Positions 26,943 through 35,894 of a stretch of 64,000 bases of DNA are shown one piece after another. A model generated the notes under the pieces. The model saw only the letters and a program-made list of their open reading frames with translations, was not told the origin of the DNA and searched no databases. Origin of the DNA: Rhodoblastus sp964425315. Lineage in GTDB: Bacteria > Pseudomonadota > Alphaproteobacteria > Rhizobiales > Beijerinckiaceae. The stretch spans positions 14,015 to 78,014 of the forward strand of contig CAYRNB010000003.1 of assembly GCA_964425315.1 (NCBI GenBank), read 5' to 3'. Numbering within the stretch: position 1 is the first letter of the stretch; each line of letters opens with the position of its first letter. The translations under genes were made by a program, and so were the position numbers.

Positions 26943-27587
26943 TTATGAGGGAATCTTTAGTACTTTCCCCACCAGACGTTGGAGCCGCAACGGCGCGAAT
27001 TCCGCCTCAAACCAGGGGTTCCGCTTGAGCCAGGCATTGTTGCGCCAGGAGGGATGCGGCAAGGCGAGAAGGCGCGGATTCGCATCATCCGCCTCCGCCA
27101 GCAGCCGAATCGCCTCTTCAAGGCGCCAATTTTTGGGCAGGGAAACTCCTAAGCGGGCGCAATGATAACTTTGCGCTGGACGGCCGACCGCCAGAATCAG
27201 TTCGATTTGGGGCATGAGCGCGAAAAGCTCGTCGTGCCAGCGCGCGCGGCATTCGCGGCGCGGCGGAAGGTCGGCCCGTTTGGCGTCGTGGCCGGGAAAG
27301 CAGAAACCCATGGGCGCGACGGCGACGCGCGATTCGTCATAGAATTCGGTCCGCCCTATCCCCATCCACCGCCGCAATCTGTCGCCCGAGGGGTCGTCGA
27401 AGGGCAGGCCGGATTTATGAACGCGAACGCCCGGCGCCTGGCCCGCGACCAGGAGCCGCGCCGTGGTCGAAACGCGTAGGACTGGCCTTGGCGCATGCGG
27501 CAGGGGCGGGCCGGACGGCGTCTCGACGCAGATGCGGCAGGCGCGGATTTTTGCCGCACAGGCGGCGAGCGCGTCCGGCTCGGGCAC
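26943..27587 (-). CDS. Uracil-DNA glycosylase superfamily protein
   Basis: The 214-residue protein belongs to the UDG superfamily (COG1573-like), which removes damaged bases from DNA. Motif A appears as VAGQAPGVRVHKSGLPFDDPSG (about 45-66), and motif B as LPHPSWRNN near residue 184, with the catalytic-loop His. The N-terminal CAAKIRACRIC has three Cys, as in Fe-S family 4 enzymes, but the second Cys pair of that cluster is not obvious. Its DNA repair activity is therefore inferred from family membership. It lies four bases downstream of the GST gene on the same strand. Confidence 0.82.
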   Translation of the reverse strand: MPEPDALAACAAKIRACRICVETPSGPPLPHAPRPVLRVSTTARLLVAGQAPGVRVHKSGLPFDDPSGDRLRRWMGIGRTEFYDESRVAVAPMGFCFPGHDAKRADLPPRRECRARWHDELFALMPQIELILAVGRPAQSYHCARLGVSLPKNWRLEEAIRLLAEADDANPRLLALPHPSWRNNAWLKRNPWFEAEFAPLRLQRLVGKVLKIPS

Positions 27588-27590
27588 GGG

Positions 27591-28202
27591 TCAGGCCGTG
27601 GCGCTCGGGCGGGCGGAGACTTCGGCGCGCCATCGAGCGAAATGGACGAGATCTTCGGGAAGGCTTATGCGGGCCGGCTTGCAGAAATCGGCGGCGACCA
27701 GCATGGTTATGTCGGCGATGGTGAACGAATCGCCGGCGACAAAGCGACGCTGCGCCAGTTCGCCGTCAAGGAATCGGGCGAAGGCCACGGCGCGGGGCCT
27801 GCTGACTTCGCCGAGTTCGGCGATCTGGGGCTTCTCCATTTCGCGCATGGCCGGATGGCTGTGGCGGAAGGCCAAAGCGACAGGGCCGAAAAACGACAGT
27901 TCGGCGCGCCGCTGCCACATTTCCACCCGCGCCTTGTCGAGAGGGTTTACGCCGAAGAGCGGCGGCTCGGGCTGGATTTCCTCGAAATAGCGACAAATCG
28001 CCACCGATTCGGTGAGAATCTCGCCGGAATCGAGTTCAAGAGCGGGAATGCGTCGCAGAGGATTGATGGCGGCGAATTCCGGGCTCATTTGCTCCAGCTT
28101 GGCAAGGTCCACCGTCTCCTTGGGGACGATGATTTTTTTTTCGGCGAGAAAAATGCGAACGCGCCTTGGATTGGGCGCGACGGGCGAATCATAGAGTTTC
28201 AT
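27591..28202 (-). CDS. Glutathione S-transferase family protein
   Basis: The 203-residue protein has the two-domain GST layout. A thioredoxin-like N-domain runs to about residue 80 (MKLYDSPVAPNPRRVRIFLAEK, with the cis-proline motif RRIPALEL and the glutathione-binding LTESVAICRYFE). An alpha-helical C-domain follows with FVAGDSFTIADITML, the N-capping box motif. I start at ATG 28202, where the conserved N-terminus begins, not 28262. Substrate is unknown. It is probably co-transcribed with the UDG gene. Confidence 0.88.
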   Translation of the reverse strand: MKLYDSPVAPNPRRVRIFLAEKKIIVPKETVDLAKLEQMSPEFAAINPLRRIPALELDSGEILTESVAICRYFEEIQPEPPLFGVNPLDKARVEMWQRRAELSFFGPVALAFRHSHPAMREMEKPQIAELGEVSRPRAVAFARFLDGELAQRRFVAGDSFTIADITMLVAADFCKPARISLPEDLVHFARWRAEVSARPSATA

Positions 28203-28367
28203 CGAGGGGTCTCGTCGGAAGAGGGAGGCAAAAGCAGAACATTGGCTTAAACCGCCTGTCAATGCCGGGCGTTAACCGGATATCGAGCATTGCGTCAGCC
28301 GCTCATTAAGTTTTTTGCCGCATGTTGAAATTTGCTCATCTGGCGAAAAATCCCGGCTTTTCTTGGC

Positions 28368-29924
28368 ATGTCGCAAGTCACGGCAGAAATGATCACCCGC
28401 GGCCGCTTCGCCGACCGGCGTTCGGCGGATCGGCGCAAGCTTTCCAACCGCATGCGCGAGACGCGGGAGAGGCTGACGTCGTCGGGGGCGGGCAACGTTG
28501 TCTTCGACATCGAGCTTTTGCGTCTTTACGCTGAAGGGCGCAAGGCGGCTCTCCTGCCGCAGGCCCTTTTGAGTCTGGCCATCGCGGCCATGACGACGTT
28601 CTGGCTGCCGCCGCTTCTCATCTCGCTTTGGCTCATCACGCTGCTCTGCGCCCTCAGCGTGACCGGTTTGCTGGCGATCAGCTTTCTCAGGCAGGAAAAG
28701 TCCATCGCGAAGGCGAGAACCTGGCAAACCCGTTTCATCATCGCCGAAACGGCGAACGGCTTGGCCTGGGCGACTTTCGCCGGGTTGATGATCGGCGTTT
28801 CCGATCCCGTGGCGACGACTTATGTGATGGTCGTCTTCATGCTGGCGGCGGCGATCATCACTGTGGTCGCAGCATTCGTTCCGATGGCGGTCTACGCCTC
28901 CATGTCGGCCATAGCCTTCGCCATGCTGCTTTATTTGTGGCCGGCGACCGCGCATGGACCGATTGCGCCGATGACCATTCTGGCGATCGCCACTTTGCTC
29001 TATTTCATCGTGCTGGCGCGGCGCATCTACGAGAGCCAGCTCGATTCGCTCGCCTTCCAGGCCGAGAAAGATTCGCTGATCGCCGAGTTGGAGCAGGCGA
29101 AAGCCGTTTCCGACGAGGCGCGGCGGCGCGCCGAAGAGGCGAGCCTGGCGAAATCGCGGTTTCTCGCCACCATGTCGCATGAGTTGCGCACGCCGCTCAA
29201 CGCCATTCTCGGCTTTTCGGAAGTGATGAAGAATGAATTGTTCGGCCCCCATTCGGTCGAGGCCTATCGCGACTATTCCAAGGACATTCACGCGAGCGGC
29301 GAGCATCTGCTGATGCTCATCAATGAAATCCTCGACCTGTCGCGCGTCGAGGCGGGACGCTACGAGCTCAAGGAGGAGGCCGTCCTTTTACCGGGGGTGA
29401 TCGAGGATTGCCGCCATCTTCTGACCTTGCGCGCCAAAAAGCGCGGGGTGACCCTGAACGAAACGGTCGAGCCCAACATGCCGCGCATCTGGGCCGACGA
29501 GCGCGCGGTGCGGCAAATCGCCCTCAACCTGCTCACCAACGCCATCAAATTCACGCCGCAGGGCGGTCAGGTCGCGGTCAAAGCGGGCTGGACCGTCAAT
29601 GGCGGCCAATATTTTTCCGTCAAGGACAATGGGCCGGGCATTCCGGAAGAGGAAATTCCCGTGATCATGTCGTCGTTCGGGCGCGGCTCCATGGCGCACA
29701 AGAACGCCGACGAAGGCACGGGCCTCGGCCTGCCCATCGTCAAGGGCTTGGTCGAAATGCATGGCGGCACGTTCACCTTGCGCTCGAAACTGCGCGAAGG
29801 AACGGAAGTGATTGTGATGTTCCCGCCGGAAAGGGTGATGAACGCCCTGCCGCAACTCGACCCCGACGCCCCGCCGGCGCAGCCCGAGCCGCCGCACCGC
29901 CGCATCACGCGCAATGTGGCCTAA
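28368..29924 (+). CDS. Membrane sensor histidine kinase
   Basis: The 518-residue protein has about six membrane segments (residues 65-220), a short coiled coil (QAKAVSDEARRRAEEASLAK), and a HisKA domain with the phospho-acceptor His271 in ATMSHELRTPLNAILGFSEVM. A HATPase domain follows with N box LLTNAIKF, G1 DNGPGIP and G2 GTGLGLPIVKG. The H-box phrasing ELFGP just after resembles PleC/PdhS-type kinases of alphaproteobacteria. No response regulator is adjacent, so it is an orphan kinase. Start ATG 28368 is chosen over 28332; neither has a strong ribosome site. Confidence 0.87.
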   Translation: MSQVTAEMITRGRFADRRSADRRKLSNRMRETRERLTSSGAGNVVFDIELLRLYAEGRKAALLPQALLSLAIAAMTTFWLPPLLISLWLITLLCALSVTGLLAISFLRQEKSIAKARTWQTRFIIAETANGLAWATFAGLMIGVSDPVATTYVMVVFMLAAAIITVVAAFVPMAVYASMSAIAFAMLLYLWPATAHGPIAPMTILAIATLLYFIVLARRIYESQLDSLAFQAEKDSLIAELEQAKAVSDEARRRAEEASLAKSRFLATMSHELRTPLNAILGFSEVMKNELFGPHSVEAYRDYSKDIHASGEHLLMLINEILDLSRVEAGRYELKEEAVLLPGVIEDCRHLLTLRAKKRGVTLNETVEPNMPRIWADERAVRQIALNLLTNAIKFTPQGGQVAVKAGWTVNGGQYFSVKDNGPGIPEEEIPVIMSSFGRGSMAHKNADEGTGLGLPIVKGLVEMHGGTFTLRSKLREGTEVIVMFPPERVMNALPQLDPDAPPAQPEPPHRRITRNVA

Positions 29925-30956
29925 TCAAGCTTCCTTGTTGTCCACACCGGCCGAGGCGAAGGTCGCCATATCCTTGTGGCAGGCGAGCGCCGCCTTGACG
30001 ATGCCGATCGCCAGCGCGGCGCCGGAGCCTTCGCCGAGCCGCATGCCGAGATCGAGCAGCGGCTTCTTGCCGAGTTTTTGCAGAACCCTGGCGTGCGCGC
30101 CCTCGGCCGAGACATGGCCGGCGAGACAATGGTCGATGCTGGTGGAGTCGAGCGCGTGCAGGATCGCCGCCGCGGCGCAGACGACATAGCCGTCGAGCAG
30201 CACCGGCGTGCGTTCCATGCGCGCCGCCAGAATGGCGCCGGCCATGGCGGCGATCTCGCGTCCGCCGAGCCGGCGCAGGATCTCGAACGGATCGTCGAAA
30301 AATTCCCTGTGCAGGGCGACGGCGCGTTTCACCGCGTCGGCCTTGCGCCGCAGCCCCTCCTCGTCCACGCCCGTGCCGCGGCCGACCCAGTCGGCCGGTT
30401 CGCCGCCATAGAGGGCGTGATAAATGGCGGCGGCGATCGTGGTATTGCCGATTCCCATTTCGCCCAACGCCAGCAGATCGGCGCCGCCGGCGATCGCCTC
30501 CATGCCGAAGGCGATCGTGCCGGCGCATTCGCGCGCCTCCATGGCCGGCGCCTGGGTGATGTCGCGCGTCGGCAGGTCCAGCGCCAGTTCGAACACCTTG
30601 AGGCCCGCGCCATAGGCGGCGCAAATCTGGTTGACGGCTGCGCCACCGGCGGAAAAATTCTTCAGCATTTGCGCCGTCACGCTCTGGGGATAAGGCGAGA
30701 CGCCCTGCCCGACGACGCCATGATTGCCGGCGAAAACCACGACCGTCGGCCGCTCCAGGGTCGGCTCCGCCCTGTCCTGCCAGGCCGCGAGCCATTCGAC
30801 GATTTCCTCCAGCCGACCCAGCGCGCCCGGCGGCTTGGTCAGTTGCGCGTCGCGGGCGCGTACGGCGGCGACAGCGGCTTCCGACGACGGCGGCATTTGG
30901 GCGAGAAGCGCGCGAAAGGCGTCGAAAGGCGGTTCGGATTGAGCGGCTGGCGGCAT
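29925..30956 (-). CDS. cobT: Nicotinate-nucleotide-dimethylbenzimidazole phosphoribosyltransferase
   Basis: CobT activates 5,6-dimethylbenzimidazole as alpha-ribazole phosphate for the lower ligand of cobalamin. The 343-residue product has the N-terminal LTKPPGALGRLEEI, the VVFAGNHGVVGQGVSPYP block, ALGEMGIGNTTIAAAI near the middle and the C-terminal LDLGMRLGEGSGAALAI with the catalytic Glu. Start ATG 30956 is used; the frame is open to 31022. No other cobalamin genes and no cobalamin riboswitch are visible. Its stop abuts the end of the histidine kinase gene. Confidence 0.95.
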   Translation of the reverse strand: MPPAAQSEPPFDAFRALLAQMPPSSEAAVAAVRARDAQLTKPPGALGRLEEIVEWLAAWQDRAEPTLERPTVVVFAGNHGVVGQGVSPYPQSVTAQMLKNFSAGGAAVNQICAAYGAGLKVFELALDLPTRDITQAPAMEARECAGTIAFGMEAIAGGADLLALGEMGIGNTTIAAAIYHALYGGEPADWVGRGTGVDEEGLRRKADAVKRAVALHREFFDDPFEILRRLGGREIAAMAGAILAARMERTPVLLDGYVVCAAAAILHALDSTSIDHCLAGHVSAEGAHARVLQKLGKKPLLDLGMRLGEGSGAALAIGIVKAALACHKDMATFASAGVDNKEA

Positions 30957-31137
30957 TGTCTTTCCTCTTGAGGCGGCTCGCGCGGGTACGGCTAGCTCAT
31001 AAGCCATTTTTCGGGAAAGCAAAAAGGCCGATCCTTGCCGATGAACCCTGTCTGAACGAATGGCTCAGCTCGCGTTCAGGCGGACGGGCGCAATCTCCCC
31101 GGCGTCGATTGAATCGACGTTCTGTCAGGAGCTTGCC

Positions 31138-31428
31138 ATGCTGAATATCAAAAGCGCCATCGCCGTCGCGCTTGTCGCGAGCGCCGCCGGCCTCGCCCTT
31201 TCCGCCGCCGTTCCCGCCCAAGCCGCGCCGCTCGTCCGTCTCGACGCGGCGGCGCCAGCCGGCGGCCCGAATGTCCAGGTTGATCAGGTTCGCTGGATTT
31301 GCGGTCCTTATGACGCCTGTCGCTGGGTCCCGAATTATCACCGACATTGGGGCTGGGCCTGGGACGACGACGACGGCCCACGCTGGGAAGGGCGGCGCCA
31401 TTACTGGCGTCACGGCGACGATTGGTGA
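31138..31428 (+). CDS. Small exported Trp-rich protein
   Basis: The 96-residue protein has a clear signal peptide (LNIKSAIAVALVASAAGLAL to the AQA cleavage site near residue 29). The mature part has ICGPYDACRWVPNY, a possible disulfide pair, and a Trp/His/Asp-rich tail. Similar small secreted proteins of unknown function are frequent in Hyphomicrobiales. AGGAG lies just before the ATG. A strong terminator follows directly, so it is monocistronic. Confidence 0.72.
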   Translation: MLNIKSAIAVALVASAAGLALSAAVPAQAAPLVRLDAAAPAGGPNVQVDQVRWICGPYDACRWVPNYHRHWGWAWDDDDGPRWEGRRHYWRHGDDW

Positions 31429-31434
31429 CACAAG

Positions 31435-31461
31435 AAGCCCGCCGCTTCCGGCGGGCTTTTT
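31435..31461. terminator. Rho-independent terminator between convergent genes
   Basis: AAGCCCGCCG (31435-31444) and CGGCGGGCTT (31449-31458) form a perfect ten-base stem with a four-base loop, followed by T residues on the plus strand. It can also serve ispH on the minus strand. Confidence 0.88.
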
Positions 31462-31468
31462 CAACAGG

Positions 31469-32428
31469 TTAAGCGACCTTTTCGCGCAATTTCCGCGGCA
31501 GCGGGAAGGAGACGTCCTCGGTCGCCGTGGTCACCGTATGGTGAATGAGGTCGAATTTCTCGCCGATGGCGGCGAGAATCTCCTCGACCAGGATTTCCGG
31601 CGCCGAGGCGCCCGCCGTCACGCCAAGCGATTCGACGCCCTGTAACAGGCTCCAGTCGATGTCGGCGGCGCGCAGCACGAGTTGCGCCGCTTTGCAGCCA
31701 TTGCGCTCCGCCACTTCCTTCAGCCGCTGCGAATTGGAGGAATTAGGCGAGCCCACGACAATAAAGGCGTCGACCGCATGGGCGATTTCTTTCACCGCCT
31801 CCTGGCGGTTGGTGGTCGCGTAGCAGATATCCTGCCTGTGCGGCCCGATGATGTGCGGATATTTTTCGCGCAGCGCCTCGACCACCGCCGCCATGTCGTC
31901 CACCGACAGGGTCGTCTGGGTGACGAAGGCGAGGGGTTGGTCGGCGGTGAAAGGCAGAGCCGCGATATCCTCGGCGCTTTCAACCAGGATGACAGAGCCC
32001 TCCGGCAATTGTCCCATCGTGCCGATGACTTCCGGATGGCCCTTGTGGCCGACGAGAATGACTTGTCGGCCGCGCCGATGGTGGATTTCCGCTTCGCGGT
32101 GAACCTTGGTCACCAGCGGGCAGGTGGCGTCGATGGCGAGAAGCTGGCGCCTTTCCGCCTCCTGCGGCACCGATTTGGGCACGCCATGGGCGGAAAAGAC
32201 CACCGGGGACCCGTCATCGGGAACTTCGTCCAGCTCCTCGACAAAAATCGCGCCCTGGCGTTTCAGTCCTTCGACCACATAGCGATTATGCACGATCTCG
32301 TGCCGCACATAGACCGGCGCGCCGAATTTGCGCAGGGCGTGTTCGACCACGTCTATGGCGCGCACGACGCCGGCGCAAAAGCCGCGCGGCGCGCAGAGAA
32401 AGATTTTCAGCGTGGGCTTGCCGCTCAT
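31469..32428 (-). CDS. ispH: 4-hydroxy-3-methylbut-2-enyl diphosphate reductase
   Basis: IspH is the last enzyme of the MEP isoprenoid pathway and makes IPP and DMAPP with a [4Fe-4S] cluster. The 319-residue product has the three cluster cysteines in APRGFCAGVVRAI (Cys18), IDATCPLVTKVH and QDICYATTNRQ, plus the VGSPNSSNSQRL substrate motif and GVTAGASAPE. Start ATG 32428 precedes the conserved strand; the frame is open to 32473. The adjacent antiporter gene ends 42 bp upstream on the same strand. Confidence 0.96.
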   Translation of the reverse strand: MSGKPTLKIFLCAPRGFCAGVVRAIDVVEHALRKFGAPVYVRHEIVHNRYVVEGLKRQGAIFVEELDEVPDDGSPVVFSAHGVPKSVPQEAERRQLLAIDATCPLVTKVHREAEIHHRRGRQVILVGHKGHPEVIGTMGQLPEGSVILVESAEDIAALPFTADQPLAFVTQTTLSVDDMAAVVEALREKYPHIIGPHRQDICYATTNRQEAVKEIAHAVDAFIVVGSPNSSNSQRLKEVAERNGCKAAQLVLRAADIDWSLLQGVESLGVTAGASAPEILVEEILAAIGEKFDLIHHTVTTATEDVSFPLPRKLREKVA

Positions 32429-32469
32429 TTTGGACCTCGGCTCGTTTTCCCGATCTTGTGGGCGCCGGT

Positions 32470-33747
32470 TCAACGCATGTCAAGCGGCGGGGTTTCCTTC
32501 CGCGTCAGCCGGCGAATCAAACCGTTAATGCTCGAGCCCTGGACGAGCACCGCGAAAAGCACACAGGCATAGGCGGCGACCAGGATCGCCGCCCGCGGCG
32601 CCGAGTCGGGCAGCGACAGCGCCATGGCGATGGACAGGCCGCCGCGCAGGCCGCCCCAAATCAAAACGGGCATGCCGAGCGGCCCCAGGCCGCCGATGGG
32701 TCGCAGGAGAAACAAAGGCAGGCCGACCGAGATGGAACGCGCCGCGAGGACCAGCGGCACTGCGCCGAGGCCGACGATCCACAAGGCCTCGGCGGTGGGA
32801 AGGGCCGCGAGCTTCAGGCCGATGAGCAGGAACAGGACGGCGTTGAGGATTTCCTCGATCAGCTCCCAGAATTTCATCAGATATTTGCGCGATTCCGACG
32901 AAAAGCCGGGCGCCAGTTTGGCGTTGCCGATCAGAATGCCGGCGCAGGCCATGGCGACGGGGCCGCTGACGTCCAGCTTTTGCGCGGCCGAATAGCCGCC
33001 CATGACCAGAGCCAAAGTAATCAGAACTTCGACATTTTCCTCGCGTACGCGGCGCATGGCGAGATAGCCGAGGCCGCCGCAAAAAAGGCCCAGCAGGGCG
33101 CCGCCGCCGGCGACGCGCAGGAAATCCAGCAGCGCCGAAGAAGGCGCAAAATTGCCGCTGAGCGCCGCGCTCAGGGCGATGGTGAAAACCACGACGGCGA
33201 TCCCGTCGTTGAACAGGCTTTCGGCGGCGACGGTGGCGCGCAGCAGCGGCGGGACATGCAAGCGCTTCAGCGCCGCGATCACCGCGACGGGATCGGTCGG
33301 GCTGATCAGCGCGCCGAACACCAGACACCAGGAGAGGGGCAGGCCTTCGACGCCGAAAAGGTGGTAGAGCCCGCGCATGCCGAAGCCGACGATGACGGTC
33401 GAAAAAACCACGCCGAAAGTGCTGAGCGTGAAAATAGTCCATTTGCCGCGCCGCATCTGCGCCCAATCGACCTGCAGGGCCCCGGCGAAAAGCAGGAATG
33501 AGAGCATGCCGTCCATCAGGGCGGCGCGAAAATCGATGTCCTTGAGAAAGACCACGACTGCCTGCGAAACGCTCCCGCCCAGCTCCGAACCCTTGGCGGC
33601 GATCAGAACGATCGAGATCAGCCCGCCGAGAAAGGTCAGGCCGACAGTCGGCGGCAGTTTGAGCAGCCGCTCGTTGACGATGGCGAGCGTAGTCGAAGCG
33701 ACGACGAGAATCGCCGCAATGTCAAAAACGGAAATATGCTCAACCAA
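32470..33747 (-). CDS. CPA1-type sodium/proton antiporter
   Basis: The 425-residue protein has about 12 membrane segments and the CPA1 signatures GALISPTDPVAVIAALK (about 155-171) and AAESLFNDGIAVVVF (about 181-195), whose Asp is the ion-binding site. It should exchange sodium or potassium for protons at the inner membrane. I use a TTG start at 33747, which has GGAGG immediately before it; no ATG or GTG gives a sensible N-terminus and the open frame to 33840 is charged and Pro-rich. It is divergent from gshA. Confidence 0.88.
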   Translation of the reverse strand: MVEHISVFDIAAILVVASTTLAIVNERLLKLPPTVGLTFLGGLISIVLIAAKGSELGGSVSQAVVVFLKDIDFRAALMDGMLSFLLFAGALQVDWAQMRRGKWTIFTLSTFGVVFSTVIVGFGMRGLYHLFGVEGLPLSWCLVFGALISPTDPVAVIAALKRLHVPPLLRATVAAESLFNDGIAVVVFTIALSAALSGNFAPSSALLDFLRVAGGGALLGLFCGGLGYLAMRRVREENVEVLITLALVMGGYSAAQKLDVSGPVAMACAGILIGNAKLAPGFSSESRKYLMKFWELIEEILNAVLFLLIGLKLAALPTAEALWIVGLGAVPLVLAARSISVGLPLFLLRPIGGLGPLGMPVLIWGGLRGGLSIAMALSLPDSAPRAAILVAAYACVLFAVLVQGSSINGLIRRLTRKETPPLDMR

Positions 33748-34049
33748 ACTTCCTCCGTCCTTTCCGTTTGCGGCGCCCCTTGGCCTTTTGCCACGACGCG
33801 GCGGCGCGAGACCAGCAAAATCGGGCCATGCGCCCAACACGGGCCTCGTTCAGTCTGCACAACCTTCTGGGGCGGATTCTCGCCAAAGGTTGAGAAGAAA
33901 CTATGCCGGGCCCAAATCCCGGTCGCGCCCCGGGGCGATTGCGCCGCGGGGCGCTTAGGCTTATAGGGACTTTTGGCGGGGAGGAAGGGCGTCGCGCTTT
34001 GGCGTTGACGCCCTTGCTTTCGTTTCTTGCGCTCGTTTGAAAGCCTGTC
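33748..34049. other. 302-bp divergent intergenic region (antiporter / gshA)
   Basis: No convincing gene. It contains a CGCCCCGGGGCG palindrome near 33927 and a TTATAGGG near 33961 that could be part of a promoter toward gshA. I cannot support a specific site. Confidence 0.5.
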
Positions 34050-35432
34050 ATGGCCCGCGACATCGTCGATGAAACCCGAATATCGTCGCGCGACGAACTG
34101 ATCGGCTGGCTCGAAGCAGGATGCAAGCCGCAGGGGCCCTTCCGGGTCGGGACGGAACACGAGAAAATTCCGTTCTATCGCGCCGATCTTCTCCCCGTCC
34201 CCTATGAAGGACGCGGGCCGGGCGAGGGCGGCGTCGCGGCGCTGCTCGAAAGCCTGCGCCAATCGCTGAACTGGGAAGGGATCAGCGACGGCGGCGCCCT
34301 CATCGGCCTCTACGATTCGGCGGGCGGCGCCGCCATTTCGCTGGAGCCGGGCGGTCAGTTCGAACTGTCCGGCGCGCCGCTCGACACGATTCATCAGACC
34401 AGAGCGGAGCTGGACGCGCATTTCGCCGCTTTGGCGCCCTTGGCCGAAAAACTCGGCCTCGGCTTTCTCGACTTCGGCCTGAGTCCTCTCTGGACGCGGG
34501 AAGACACCCCGGTCATGCCGAAGCAGCGCTATTCGATCATGATGCGCTACATGCCCAAGGTCGGGCGGCGTGGCCTGGACATGATGTTCCGCACCTCGAC
34601 GGTGCAGACCAATATCGATTTCGCTTCGGAAGCCGACATGGTCGGCAAAATGCGCCTGGCGATCGCTCTGCAGCCATTATTGGTCGCGCTTTTCGCCAAT
34701 TCGCCCTTTTCCGACGGAAAGCCGAACGGCTATCTGTCCATGCGTTCGCATATCTGGACCGAGACCGATCCGGCGCGCACCGGCATGACGCCTTTCGTCT
34801 TCGAACCGGGCATGGGCTTCGAGCGCTACGTCGATTACGCGCTTGACGTGCCGCTTTATTTCGTCAAGCGCGGCGACGTCTATCACGATGTCGCCGGCGC
34901 CTCATTCCGCGATCTCCTCGCGGGAAAGCTCGCCAATCTGCCCGGCGATTTCGCCACATTGTCGGACTGGGCCAATCACCTCTCGACCCTGTTTCCCGAA
35001 GTGCGGCTCAAGCGCTATATCGAATTGCGCGCCGCCGACGTTGGTCCGCGCCCGCAAATTCTGGCCATGGCGGCGCTCACCGCCGGCCTGTTCTATGACC
35101 GGCAAGCCAGCGACGCCGCCTGGGACCTGGTGAAGGATTTCACCGCCGAGGACCGCGAAAGCCTGCGGCGGACGGCGCCGCAAATGGGCTTGCGCGCCGC
35201 CGTCGGCGCACGAAGTCTGCTCGATCTCGCGCGCGAAATCCTGCCGCTCGCGCGCGCGGGGCTGGCGCGCCGACGCCGCCTCGACGCGGCAGGTAGCGAC
35301 GAACGCCAATATTTGCAGCCTTTGGAAGAGATCGCCGCGACGGGATTGAGTCTTGCCGAGCGGCGGCTCGCGCTGTTCCACGGCGCCTGGAAGGAAAGCG
35401 TAGAGCCCGCTTTCGAGGAATGCGTCTTTTAG
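34050..35432 (+). CDS. gshA: Glutamate-cysteine ligase (plant/alphaproteobacterial type)
   Basis: GshA makes gamma-glutamylcysteine, the first step of glutathione synthesis. The 460-residue product is of the class 2 type: FRVGTEHEKIPFY (about 32-44), LEPGGQFELSGAPLDTIH (about 108-125) and the long conserved block MMFRTSTVQTNIDF...ANSPFSDGKPNGYLS (about 181-230). The ATG at 34050 fits the family start. It converges on a small exported protein. Glutathione made here would be the substrate of GSTs such as the one at 27591-28202. Confidence 0.95.
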   Translation: MARDIVDETRISSRDELIGWLEAGCKPQGPFRVGTEHEKIPFYRADLLPVPYEGRGPGEGGVAALLESLRQSLNWEGISDGGALIGLYDSAGGAAISLEPGGQFELSGAPLDTIHQTRAELDAHFAALAPLAEKLGLGFLDFGLSPLWTREDTPVMPKQRYSIMMRYMPKVGRRGLDMMFRTSTVQTNIDFASEADMVGKMRLAIALQPLLVALFANSPFSDGKPNGYLSMRSHIWTETDPARTGMTPFVFEPGMGFERYVDYALDVPLYFVKRGDVYHDVAGASFRDLLAGKLANLPGDFATLSDWANHLSTLFPEVRLKRYIELRAADVGPRPQILAMAALTAGLFYDRQASDAAWDLVKDFTAEDRESLRRTAPQMGLRAAVGARSLLDLAREILPLARAGLARRRRLDAAGSDERQYLQPLEEIAATGLSLAERRLALFHGAWKESVEPAFEECVF

Positions 35433-35459
35433 AGATTTTTCGATGCGTTGGCGCGAAGA

Positions 35460-35753
35460 TCACATGCCGTTGTAATGCAGGGGCTTAATGCGCAAATGCG
35501 AAGTTGGCGCGAAGGCCTGGGCGTTATGCGACGGATCGTAGGCGGCCTGCGCTGGGCCGGGCGGCAAAGGCGCATTGCCCGCGTCGGTGGAGCCGATATT
35601 GCTCCAAGCCGCGCCGTCGCTGAATTGCACCCGCAGGTGACCGCTTTCCTGCGCCAAGGCGGTGGAGGCGGCGAAAAACAGCGGCGGAAGAAGGAGCGAC
35701 AGGGCTACGACAGTCCGAATCAAGCGCGAATTGTCCCGTCCCGTATCGTTCAT
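35460..35753 (-). CDS. Small exported hypothetical protein
   Basis: From the ATG at 35753 the product is 97 residues with a signal peptide (basic RLIRT, then VVALSLLLPPLFFAASTALAQ and cleavage after AQ). The mature part of about 60 residues has a HLRVQFSDGAAWSNIG stretch and no Cys. A longer start at 35780 is possible. I do not recognise a family. It lies between gshA and rsmE and is transcribed toward gshA. Confidence 0.55.
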   Translation of the reverse strand: MNDTGRDNSRLIRTVVALSLLLPPLFFAASTALAQESGHLRVQFSDGAAWSNIGSTDAGNAPLPPGPAQAAYDPSHNAQAFAPTSHLRIKPLHYNGM

Positions 35754-35894
35754 CCAGAGATTCCCTTCATATCGCTTCATTTTTGACCGCAACATGATGG
35801 CGACATCATGTCTGGATATGCTTGATAAAAAGTATCTGAGAACGCGGGCCGACAAATCGGCGCCGGTTTCCGCCGAAAAACGCTCAACGAGAAT

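Noticed and set aside
30957..31137. Cobalamin riboswitch upstream of cobT
   Set aside because: No B12-box-like sequence in the gap and it is too short for a full aptamer plus promoter.
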